This document shows, piece after piece, positions 21,901-33,900 of a stretch of 64,000 nucleotides of DNA. The first letter of the stretch is position 1, and each line of letters opens with the position of its first letter. The stretch spans positions 22,361,659-22,425,658 of the forward strand of contig JACSVZ010000008.1 of assembly GCA_014706295.1 (NCBI GenBank), written 5' to 3'. The notes under the pieces are model-generated. The model saw only the letters and a program-made list of their open reading frames with translations, was not told the DNA's origin and did no database searches. The position numbers and the translations under genes are program-made. The DNA is from Lycocorax pyrrhopterus obiensis (taxonomy: Eukaryota > Chordata > Aves > Passeriformes > Paradisaeidae).

Positions 21901-24900
21901 TCAGCATGGTGGAGCGTGGGGCATTCGATGACATGAAGGAGCTTGAGCGGCTGTGAGTGCCTGGTCATGGAGGGGGGGGTGGTGAGGGGCCACTGGATTT
22001 AGTTGCAGAGAGCATCCTTTCCTTTTTTCCTTAAACCCTAATGTATCGGTGCTGCCTCACTTCAAACAGCTTCTCTTCTGCGTGGCAGTGGTGTTTTACA
22101 GTGTGGGAAGCAAACCTATTTCTGTTTCTATAGATCTTAGAGTCCTTTCTGATGCTTTTGAGGTGAGGAGCAGGTTAAACACAAATGACTTTTGCTGTAT
22201 CAGCTGTGTCCTGTGTGTTAGCGAGGGAGCTGTAAGTTCTGGTCCAGTACTCAGTAAAATAGCTCAGCAGTTTAAAAATCCCAAGCTGCTCGAGCAAATA
22301 TGAGGAGCTGAGCGAGCAGCAGGTTAAGAGAGCAGTTAAGCAGCAGTCAGCAGTTAACAGCTTGGAGTCCTCTCTGCATGTAATTACGACATTGTGAGTA
22401 GGTCTATTAGTGCCCCGTTGGTTGTCCCTGCCTGGGACTGTGGTGAGCAGGATGGGGGTGTCCTTGCCAGGTGGGATGCTGTGCTCTATTGGCCTCTCTG
22501 AGCGAGCCAAAGCACCCAGCTGTGCCTGATGAACCCAGCTGGGTGGCAGGTGGGGTCATTGCTTTGTCCCTCAAACCCTGACCCTTTCTTCTTTCCCTGC
22601 AGACGGCTGAACCGCAACCAGCTGCACACCCTGCCCGAGCTTCTCTTCCAGAACAACCAGGCGCTGTCGCGGCTGTGAGTACCCTCTGTGATCGCCAGAC
22701 TCCCCTGCCCAGCAGTGGTGTGGGCTTGCTTGGGGGGCTGCCATGGGGTTTGGAGGGGCACTGATGTCCCAGGACGGTGCTGCTCCTGGGGGTGTTGTGC
22801 TGGTGGTTACTGGTATGTTGTCCCAATGAAGGCTCAGCACGTGGCGGGAGAATGCAGCCTGTTTGTGTGACCCAAGCATGCAGCAAGGTGGGAAATGGGC
22901 TGTGACTTGCAAAAGACCTGAGACTGGCAGGGTTAAAGATGCTCTTGTAGCACATGGGGATGTGGGATGAGGTGCTGGCAGTCTGGGCTGGGTCTGGCAT
23001 CGCAGAGTTGGGCTGTGCCTGCACAGTGTCAGGTGCAGAGGTGCTGTGAGCCCCTCAGCCTCCTCCCTGGGTGTGGATCACGGGCTTTGGAGCAGGGTTC
23101 CCTTACACACTAGCCCATGTTGTTGTAAAAGGAGGGTGAAAAAGGGTGTCCCTAAGGGGGTGACATCCTGCCCAGAGACCTCCATGGGGCACAGAGAGCC
23201 CCACAGCCCTGCTCAAGAGCTGCCTTTCTGTAGGTGTCTGGAGAAGGAGGGGGAAGCCCTGCCCGGGGCAGACCCAGCCCTTCATGCCTGCTGCCCCCTC
23301 CCTGCATCGCTCTACCTGTCCCTATCCCTGCCTGTCCCTCTGCACCTGCAGAAACAACTGCAGGGACTGCCTCTTGCTGTGCAAGCCCCAGCTCCACAGA
23401 TCTCTCTGCTCCTCCTCCCTCTGTGCAGCAGCAGGCTGCCTGGGGAGGGTTTCGATAAATATTCTCTTTTCCATATTGGCTTTCCCTTGCCTGGGGCTGT
23501 TTTGCTCAGGCAATGGTGCTTTCAGCAGTGCCAGCATTGTTCAAACAACGTGTTTACAGGCTCTCAGCTATGTCAGGCACCACATACATTGGGAAGGGTG
23601 CTGTGAGGAGGAGAGGGTGCCTGCCAGACTGGGGCTGGGTGCTCTCCATCACTCAGAGAAGCAGCTTATACCCTGTGGATTGGGGTGGTAGTAGCTGGGA
23701 CATGAGCTTTCTGCTTGCTGCATCTTGTATCTCCATTGATCAGCTGTGACATGAGGATGCCAGGTCCCTGCTGGGGCAGGGAAGGAATGGATGAAATAAC
23801 TGAATGGGCTGAGACATTCCCAGGACAGGCATGGCCATGCTGGGGCCAGGTAGCCCTGCCTGTGCAGGCAGGCTGTGGCTGAGCCATTTTCTTCCAACAG
23901 TGCCAGGGAGTCAGTCCCAGAGTCCAGCCTGAGGCATGTAATGAAGGGTTAAAACGCCGTGTGGGTTGTCAGCATGGGATGTGTGAAGTGGTGGACAGGC
24001 GCCAAAGATGGGCCTAGGTAATGGCAGCTGATAGCACAGGCGTTCAATTAATTATCAAATGGCATTTGTTGAGCTCAGCTGTGCCATATCGTGGCGCCAG
24101 CAAGGGCCCATCCTCCTCCAGCCGCCCATTGCATAACAGAAACACGGGCAAGAGAATTATTGTACAAATATTAATGTTTCCTTTTTAATCCTCTCTAGAT
24201 TTTAATACCAGGGTCTTTCAACAAGCAAACCCTAACAATTCATTGTGGAGATGCAGAAGAGCAGCGTGTGTGTCTCCTACACATACAGTGTGCCCCTACA
24301 CAGCCGCCTGGCTCGTGTGGAGCCAGGACTATGCCACGGTGTGCACGGGGCTATACATACCACCGTGGGTGTAAGAGGGCTGTGCAAGATGCTCCTTGCA
24401 GCCACCTCATCATGTTCAGGTGCATTTCAGCCTCTTCCTGTTGTTTTACTGCTTCCTGCAATGTGGTGGTTATTTCAAACCTATTCCCTCCCACCCTGTC
24501 TTGAAGTTGTTTTCTGGGCATTTCTGCCATGGCAAACTGCCTGGATACCAGCACCTGGAGCTTCTCTTGTTCAATCTGGGGCTGTGTGCACGGGCTCAGA
24601 TTTTGCAGCTCCTCGACTATAGCTGGTGCCGTGTCTTGGGGAGCTTTGATGCATGCTTGGAGCAGAGTCCCTGTGATGAGCTGTGGGACTGGGGACCAGG
24701 GACACACTGAGCCACCCGCCAGCCTCCTGCAGCACATTGCCCCACACACATTAGTGAGGGTAGGGGAGCAGCGCTGGGGTCTGCCGGAGAGCACATCAGG
24801 AGCCACTGTCCTGGCAGATCCTCGAATTCTGCATCTGTGCAAGAGAGCCCTGTGTGCTGAAGGCCCTGCTGCTCTCTCTCCTTGAGGCTGCCTGTTGCTG

Positions 24901-27900
24901 AGGTGCTCAGGGATGTTTTGGGGGGATGGTGGGGCAGGGGGTGCCCTGGGTGGCTTGTCTAGACACACATGCTGGCTTAGCAGGAGGTGGGGTCTGGACC
25001 AGTGCTAGTCCAGCCAGTGCAGGAGGTCATAAGGACACTCTTAAATTGCTGCAAACCCGGGTCAGGCTACAGTGATATGAGTCAGTGGGGAACAGGTTTA
25101 AGCTAAATTGAAATCAGCTCTCCTTGAACGAAATTGGAGCTTCCCCACTGGGCTTTGCACTTGTTTAACTGCTGAAATGGATCTGGGGTGGCCCCACTGC
25201 TCAGGACTCCCTCCCTGCCCAGAAACGGGCTGGGACCTGTGCTGGTCTAGGAAGAGAAGGCTCTTACCAGCACCATTTTCTTGCAAATCCTGATCTCCAG
25301 ACCACTTCCAATAAACAGGCTGGAAACAAGGCTTCCCCTTGACCTGCCCACTGCAGGTGGCAGCCACCCATGGCATGCTTCTCGAGTTCTGGAGTCCCTG
25401 CTAGGTCCTCATGTCCTCACACCGTAGTACTGGGAGGTCTTGAATTAGCAAAAACTTACTGAATGAGTCAGGCTGAGATCTGTTTAGTTGGGAAATGAGG
25501 CTGTCAGGTGGCAGCTGAAGCAGAAAGCCAGGGTTGGATGCAGGAACTGGTGGGGGTTGCTTAGATGGGCCCTTGGGTGCTGGCCTGGATGCTCCAGCCT
25601 CTTCTAGACGTAGTCTTGATGCATCTTTTTCAGCACATCAGTAACACAGAAGATGAAGGGAAGTCTGTTGAATTAGGGGTATGTGATACCCATGCAGCAG
25701 TTTCCCACTGTACCTTTCCCACTGAACCTGATGAAAATTTTTCAGTATCACAAGAGGAGTCCCTCAGGTTCAGGTCAGGATGGAGAGCTCTTTGTCCACC
25801 TCTCGAGTGTCAGAGCCTAATCCACGTTGGTGGTACTTTGCGGTCTCCCAGCCCGGCTCGAGCTACAATTAGTTACACGGAACTTGGCTGTAAAGAGCAT
25901 TTGTGCACCGGGATAATGGAAAGGGTTGGAGTTAAACCTGATCCGTCGGGGTTTAAATAAACTGGGGAATGGCAGGAAAGAGCCAACGGAAAGCAAGCCT
26001 CAAATGAGGGCATGGGGGAGGTGAGAAGCCTGGAGAGGAATGTTTTCCCCTTGGAATTTGGGAATATTGAGCTGACGCCTGCCCAGAGCCCATTTCAGTC
26101 TGAGATAGTGGGGGGGGGGGTCCTTGGCAGTGGGGCCAGAGGCAGGGGGACTCCCCGCATGGCCTCCTTTATTTATGCCCCCCGCAATGAGCGGATAACT
26201 CATTAAGCAGTCGTGGTGGCTGGAAATGGTGCTGATCTGAGGTTTCGCTGGAGAGCGCCTGACCTCAGTGACCCGTTCTCAAACTGGGTTTAATTAAACT
26301 GTCAGCACTGGACGGAAGAACAAAGCTTTGTGGGCTCGGGGGAGAAAGCCAGGGTCCCCCAGCAGCTCACTGGGGAAGAGCACATCTCCTGCGAAGTGGA
26401 GAGCTGATAAAAAGATGGATCTTTCCTTCCATTGAGGATTACCCAGGCAAGAAGGTGACCTCTTCTATTGCAGTGCCCGGTGTTGGTCCCCAGTGCGCCG
26501 CAGCTGTACACATCTTGGCTCAGCAGCGGTGCTCCAGTACAGCCCTGATGCACACCAGGAGCCAAGGGGATGCTGGTAGACCTTCCTTCACCAACTCTCC
26601 CAAGCTGGCGGGAGTTGGGGTTTTTTTTGGGTTTCCCAATGGCTCCCAACAGAAAAAGCAAGCAGTTTCTCTCTGCTCCCTTGGGAAGAATGGGGGAAGG
26701 ATGAGAAAGGAGTTTTGTAGCACTCTCTCCCTTCTCTGCTACCTCCCCTTAAAACCTCCTCCTGAAGCTGTTTCTAAGCCCCTTTGGGTGTTCTGGATGG
26801 GGGATGCGAGGAGGAGAGAGGAGTCTGGAATGGCTGTAGCAGCAGGGTGAGGACAGAAATGCTGCGGGCGCATCATCAGGGAGGCAAAGACGTGGGCTGT
26901 TGAAATGTGCTAAAGGCAGCCAGGATGGCTATAAATAAATAGTTTTCTCCGAGGGAAGCCGAGCTGATGCGAGGGAGGAGAGGAGCAGTGGGTGCTTGGC
27001 TGCGAGGAGCTCTGGGGAGTTGCTCCCGCAGGGGAGTCACAATCCCGGATGGATGGATCCCCATGGGAGTGGCTGCCCAGTGGTTTCCCTCAACGAAAGC
27101 TGCAGTAGCTGCTCCTTGCTCAGGCAGAGTGGGAGCTGAGAGAGGGTGAGCAGAGAGTAGGGGGGAAAAAGTCTTGTCTCCAGAAGGAGAGAGATTTAGG
27201 ACATGGGCCGCAGACTGTCAGTTTCTGTCGGACCCACGCCAGCAAAAATGGTGAAGGAGATGGTGCCACATCTTAGCTGGCAGCCAAGCCCAGGGGGAAG
27301 GGCTGCCGTGCTGCTCTCAGTCTGTAAGGGCAGGGGCTCCCTGGAAACAGCATTAACATCTCAATCAGGGCTGGTGACTTTCTGAGCTGGCGACATGTGA
27401 AATGTTGTAGGAGCTGGGGGGATTGTCACGCTCCTGTGAGACTCTTCTCCTGCAGCCAGTGCCTGCAGAGGAATAGCGATGCTCTACGACTGCCTCTGTC
27501 TGGGAGCTGACAGAGGGACCAGGGGCTGGTCCAGACCCACCCTGGACCCAGGGGTATTTAAAGATCGGGGTGATGATGGAGTTTTGAGCTAAGTGGCAGA
27601 GAGCACCAGAGCTGGCTGTGCTGCCTGGGTAGGAGAGATGATATGATGGCGAGCTCTGGGCCAGGTTCCTTGCACCACCCCTGCATTTGGCTAAACCCAG
27701 CCCTAATTGCCTTTAGAAAAGCAGGCAGAGAAAAATGGAGGGCTGCTAAATAACTTGAGAAAATGCAAATGACATCCTTCAAGAAGGAGAGGATCACAAC
27801 CACGCCGGAGGAAGCTGTGAGCTGAGTAGTAGCAAAACAGGGTGACAAGTGAAAAAGGAGCTGTCAGAGAAAGGAATAACAAAACAGGCCCTGCTCGGAT

Positions 27901-30900
27901 GGGGCTGGCTGCGCGTGGGAGGTGTTGCTTGCGAGACTGTACTAGTGACCGTTCCTCTTCAGGCTGCACCAGGAAAACCCCGGATAGGGAAGGCAGAGGT
28001 GGAGAAAAAAATGACTGCTTGGTGAGGGCTGGATAAAGGAGCGGTCCCGTGCCCCCACAATGGGTAGGCATGCTGGTGCCAGGTGGGAGGTGTGGGTGCC
28101 AGGTGGGGACGCTCTGTAGGGAATGCGTGTGCCACAGCTTTGCTCCCTCCCAGTGGGGGGGACTTGCCTGAGCCCTGTTTTCAATTTAGTGGGGGATTTT
28201 TGGTGCCTGCCTGCCTGTTGGCTCCCTGGAAATGTTGTCACTGTGATGGGCTGGCTCTGACTGTGCCCTGGCTCTCCTGTGCCAGACACCCGCCCCCGCC
28301 TCCCACAGTCACTCCTGTTGGGGCTTTGGTTGAGGTTCACTTCCTCCAGCAAGGTTTTGTGCTGGTTCTGGAGCTCGGCAAGTGCCCAGGAGCCTGCAGC
28401 CGCTGCGTGGGAAGGAGCCTGTGGGCACAGCATTGTGTTTTCATCTTCCCGTGCTGGAGCAGGGTTGCTTTGGCTCCCTGGGCACGTGCCCCTTTGCTCT
28501 TTGCACAGATGTGTGTGCGCTGACGTTCTGTGCAGAGGCCCGCGGTCCAAGAGCAAAGCGCCAAGGTCAGAGCAGGGAGCGGCTTTCCCAGAGCAAACCT
28601 TCCTGCTTCTCCTTCCCCAGCATCCCTCATTTTGTCCCAGCTCCCCCTCTAGCAGCGTCCCCCTCCCCTTGCCGGGTGAGGGCCAAGTATCCTCGCTGTC
28701 GCCATGCCCATGTTTTGGACTCTGGGTGCCGTACCCCATCGTGCTCCCCGACAAAGCTCCTTCTGTTGGGGACAGAGCAGGGCTGGGGGGGCCAGGCTGG
28801 GATGTGTCCCCCCGAATACCAATGAGGAGGGGCAGCGTGTTTACCCCTGTGGCTGGGGGGAGGGGGGAGCTGCGGGGTCTGTATGCTGCAAGACACCCCC
28901 CCACTCCAGCCGGCGGGAGGGGGAAGGGAAAGGGAGGCCTCTCTGCAGCCCCCGGGAACAAAGAGTCAGTGTGGCTCGTGACAGCTCTAAGGAAACGCAG
29001 AGAAACAAATGTGCCACTAATAGGTGGGGAGGTTACCTAGGGAAGGATGCTGCCAGGCAGGCGGGCGGCCAGCCCCCTCCCCGGCGGGCTGCCAGGCGCT
29101 GAGGGACTGCTCCTGGCACCCCCAGCCTTGGCGGGGCTCAGGGGGCTACAGAAGGGCCAAGCTGAGGCAGGCTGGCACGTCTTTGTGCTGCTGGCCCGTG
29201 GGGACAGCATCCTTACAGATACCTCTGGGGTTTTGTGCTGGGTGAGCCTGCTGGGAAGGAGCACCCTAGTGCAGGGAGCTGCTCACTGCCTGCTGCTCTC
29301 CCCCTTCTTCCTCCATCATTAATGTGCCACAGAGCTCGGCTTTTTGGGGCAAGGGGCCAATAAGACTCCCTGCGTGATCCTGAGTGCAGACAACCTGAAA
29401 GCCTCACAAATTAAACACATTTTTAAGATCTCTTTATATTTAAGCACTTCCATAAGCATTTCGGGGCTTGACCCGCAGTCTCCAGAGACACAGGAGCGCT
29501 GGGGCGAGGGTAGCAACCATGCCCCAACCTGCAGATGAGCAGCCTCCCCGTTTGCTTCCCACCAGCCTGGGCCCCGTCCCACCAGGGTGTCGGTGCAACC
29601 CCTGCACAGGGACGCCCTGGCTCTGTTCTGTGCCATTATCCTGCCAGCGAGCCGGGGCTGCCAGGCGTGGGCATTGCCAGACGGCTGCCTGGAGATAATC
29701 TGCCCCATTCCCTCCATGCACCCCGTTGTGCTCCTGACTCACGGCCGGCTCCAGTTTTCTGGCTGTTGAGACGCTTCCAAGGTTTCCCTGGCAATGCACA
29801 GGGTCAAGCCCCACTCCCGGGGCTCTCTCCTTGAGCCACTGGTTCTGCTGGGCTCACCCTCAGTCTCGCTTTGGGTGCAGGCTTGGATTTGGCTTTCGTA
29901 ATGTTTTTAAAGCAAAGGGGGCTGAGTCTGTGGTGAGGTGCAGCTTCCAGCCCCCTGCCCCTTTCAGCAAAGTCCCCCTTCCACATGGCATTGTGCAGAG
30001 CATCCCTGTCCAGCTTCCCAGTGGTGCACTGGCAAGTGGGAATTTGCAACCCATGGGAAAAAGCAATGAAAAATCAAGTCTTCCTAAAGCTGAGCAGCAG
30101 TGCTAATTACACAGCTATTAAAATATGGGAATTATTTATTCCTTCTCTGCCTCACAGCTCATTGCCTGCATTGTCTCACATTCAGCCTTTGGCCACCTTT
30201 GGTCCCCTGAAAGAGTTAAAAGAGCACTTGGAGGAGCTGATCCCTTTGTCCATACATTTTGAGCACAGAATAAAGGCATTTCCTTCCTCCTGTTTTCACA
30301 GCTCAAACAGTAGAAGGGTTCAAAGTAATATTAAAGAATCGTGAGCGGAATTAGCCTCTGGTAATTTGAGTTCCAGAATGTGGAAGAAAAAAGTCTTATG
30401 CAGTGGTTTGAGGCTAAGTCATAACTTGGTACCGCTGCACGTGTGTCCCACAGACGTGTGAATGTGCAGAGCCAGGTAATTAACCTGCGATTGCTGGTTG
30501 ATCCTCCCGCGGGTGGGTGCTGGAACTCCTCATCTCTCGTGCTGGAACTGCCATGAAAATGAGCTGTCAGCAGTTTCCAGCACTGCTTCCAACAGGGTGC
30601 CTGTGCCGTGTTCTTTCTCTTCTGCTCCCAAGGGACTTGTGGTGCTTTTGGTATTGGTGCTGGACCATGCAGCCTGCAACCCCAACACCAGCAGCTGGGC
30701 TTGGTGGGCTCCAACTTCTTGCCCAAGCAGGCTGCCTGGAACACTGGGATGCTTTATCCAGTGCTGTAGGTGGGTAAAGTTCCCCGTGCTAAAGTGCCGT
30801 AAGGGCCAAGCAGGTGAGTGTAAGTGGGGAAGACGCCCCTTCGCACACCCGGGGGGTTTCCCAGTGCAGCAGGGCTCCTAGGCACTGCCAAGGGGAAGCT

Positions 30901-33900
30901 GTGCCCTGCCTGCAGGGACGGGCTGAGGCTGTCCTGGTTTGGTGAGCCCATTTCCCTGTGTGTGCCGATCGACATCCACATGCAAGGGAACCCTGCTGGC
31001 AGTGTGCTGGGGGTGGGTTTGAGGAGGTGGGGATTCATTTTCCAGATTCTCATCTGTGTTAAATTAATTATCATCTCAGGCTTATCCTCACTTAACCAAT
31101 GAGGCACAGACATCTGTGGGTGGGACTCCCACTGCCCTGCCAGAGCTAAGCAGAGCATAGATGAGGGGTTCTTACCAGCTGCCTTCCCCGGCCCCTCCAT
31201 GGTTGTTGCACCCCCCTTTGCCCACAGAGGCTTTCGTCCTCATTTGTGTCTGTATTTCCCTTCAGGATAGGAAAAGCTGGATTAATTTTTACTGCTCCCG
31301 AGGGAGCTCTTGGTAACTGAAGACGTCCCGCTATCTTGTTTTCTCTAAACTGGGAGGCAGGAAATGGCAGGGGTGGTTTAGAATGGTTTAGAATGGTTTC
31401 CTCACCCATCCTTCTCCCTGTCTGGTCCTCGCTGCCCCTCCAATGGGGGATGGCATTTGAGGCAGAGCTGCTTGAAGAGAAATAAAGTGGCACAGACTTT
31501 TTGCAGGCCCTGGGACCAGAGGAGACAGGTTTCCCTGGGAGGTGCAGCTGGAAAGAGCTTGACCATCCTCTTGAGTGTTTGGGAAAATGGTAATTTGGGG
31601 ACTCTGCGGAGAAGGAGTGAGAGGTGTTAGCTATGTTGCAGGGACAGTATTAACTGTGGAAAACATAGGAACAGCTCTCAAACAGTGTCTCCCATCCTGG
31701 AGCTGGGAAGTTCTCCACCCCCAGGCCCCTCCCATGGCAGAACTGGGAAAGGGACCTGGGAATTCTGACCCTGTGTCTCCCCACACCTTCCCGTCCCTGG
31801 TATGACACTCAAAGGGACGGACTTCTGTCCATCTAGGAGCCCCACAGATGTGGGGGTGCTTCATCCCCTCCACTTTCCCCATCCAGGATGCTTTTTCCCA
31901 GGGGGCACCTTTGTCCAGTCACTATGTGACACAGACTTGCAGTGGCAAAAGGGGCCTGGAGATGAGAGTTGGAGTTGACCTCATCATGGCACCCTTTTGG
32001 GATGTTTGCCTGGGATCTGGTGATTCTTCTTGCCATGGACCAGCACATACCCAGCAAAACATGCAGCTGTGTGTTTTGCTGGGTGTGTGCCGGTCCGAGG
32101 CAAGAATGGTGGAAATGCAAAATGGGTGTGGGTTGGGGGGTAGGTATTCAACCCCAGGGATACTCCATGGCAGCTCCTCTCCATTGCACAGCCAGGCTAT
32201 TATTTGCCCGGCAATTAACGCTGGCACTATTAATTACTAATCATAGGGATAAAGTCAGGGCCATGTAGCAGGAGTGGGGATCTGTGCTTGTGGGGTAAAC
32301 AGGAGCAAGCGAGTGAGGAGCAAGCAAGGGGGCTGGCTGCATTCCCAGGACTCGGCGGTGTTTCCAGCTCTTGCTGTCTGACCGGAGGCATTTCCACCTC
32401 CCGGTGTTGTCGTCCCGCTCCAGCTCGCTTGTTCTCCTCCCCACGGGCTCAGCATGTTGCTCATTCCTGCATCCTACGATTTCACAGCATCCCCGCAGCC
32501 GGGTGCTAATGAGATTAGACCCAAGCTTTAAGATGTCTCTCTCTATCCTTTGCCATCCAATTACACAGCCCGCATGGTATCTGATTGCCTGCGAGAGGGG
32601 AGGACTGGGGCTGGCTGGGATGGGAGGATGCAGCTGGTCTTTCTGGGTATCAGCCCCGCCGTGCCGAGTGGTTTTCTTTCTTTTCTTTTCTTTCTTTCTT
32701 TCTTTTTTTTTTTCATTCTCCCCTTGGCTTTGAGCTGCTTCATTTGGCTTTTTCATCGCTTCTCGATGTGGCGTCTGGGCAGAATTTGTTTAAATTAACT
32801 GCTTGAATGGCAGCGTTTGTGTGTGTTGGTGGGGGGGAGTGCAGACAGCACCAGAATGGATGAGGGGGATTAAAGGTGCCTAATGGGTTCCAGATGGGCA
32901 TCCTGGACTGGGAAACACCCCCGCAACCCCAGCCCCAGCCAGGGGCCGCTGGTAAGGAGCTTGGGGCTGGGAGCCGGGATGCTCCAGCGGGCGGCTGCCT
33001 GGTTCTGCTGCGGCAGGGCAGCTGCTCCTCGCATGAGCCCGTGGGACTGGGGTGCCCTGAGGCTCCCCAGATGCTGTGACTGCCCAGCTGTGCCCGGGGT
33101 GAGCAGGCAGATGCACCACAGGAAGCACCTTCCCTGGCTGGGCTGCAGCATGGGGTGCAGCAGGCTCACTTTCCCTGCCGCTGGCTTTGGGGATGTGGCA
33201 CTGGGGACAACCACTTTGTGTGCGAGTCCAGCTTTCAGAGGTGCCTCAGCTCGATCATTAGCTGATAATGCAAATACAGCCCACTGGGGCAGCACCACTG
33301 GCACAGCAGTTTCTGCTCTGCAGTCTTGGTTGCAATGAGGAATGATAATATTTAGTCTTTGTTGCCCTCCCCCTGGGCTCTAGAGTAGCTTGGGGCGCTT
33401 GCTCAGTCCAACATCCCCACCACTGCAGATGTCAGCATATTTTTTTGTGTTTACAGATGGAAAACTGAGTCACAGAGACAGGAACTAAATTGCCTGTGTG
33501 GCCCTGCCAGTTGCATTTCCCAGATCTGTAGGGGTTAGAGACGTGGTGACAGCCCTGCCCGTCTCTCCAGGGGCTGTGCCTCCCACCAATGGCCAGATTT
33601 CTCCTCCAGACCTGCTACATGGTGCCAGAGCTGTGTGTTCGCAGCCTGTCTGGTGGCAGAGCCTTGGTTGGAAGCGTGTCATTCCCAAATGAGATGAAGA
33701 GTGTGGAAGTGGAGGGCTGTTGGGGATTGGTGTCACTGGAGGGGACCTCAAGGTCATTGCTTTTGAGTTTTATTAATGGCTGAGAGTGGAGGAGGACACA
33801 AACTGTGAGACAGTTGTCTACTGGGAATATCACCTATGCCTTAGGTCAGCACATCATTTTGTGGGAGATTTTAGCTTTTTAGGGGGAGCAGGGCTACGGA

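Larger units (their letters stand above)
22675..33501 (+). other. SLIT1: SLIT1 intron 4, left part
   Basis: Non-coding intron sequence with candidate regulatory blocks (24030-24240, 32200-32245, 32507-32517), the 80-bp palindrome and a TTTC microsatellite. Long ORFs at 27942-28961 (-) and 28279-29040 (+) overlap each other and lack domains. An 11-nt G run lies at about 26110-26120. No alternative exon could be supported. Confidence 0.85.

Noticed and set aside
27942..28961. 339-codon open frame on the minus strand
   Set aside because: It overlaps a 253-codon open frame on the + strand, has no domain or structured composition, and lies in GC-rich intron where stop codons are rare. No splice or promoter support.
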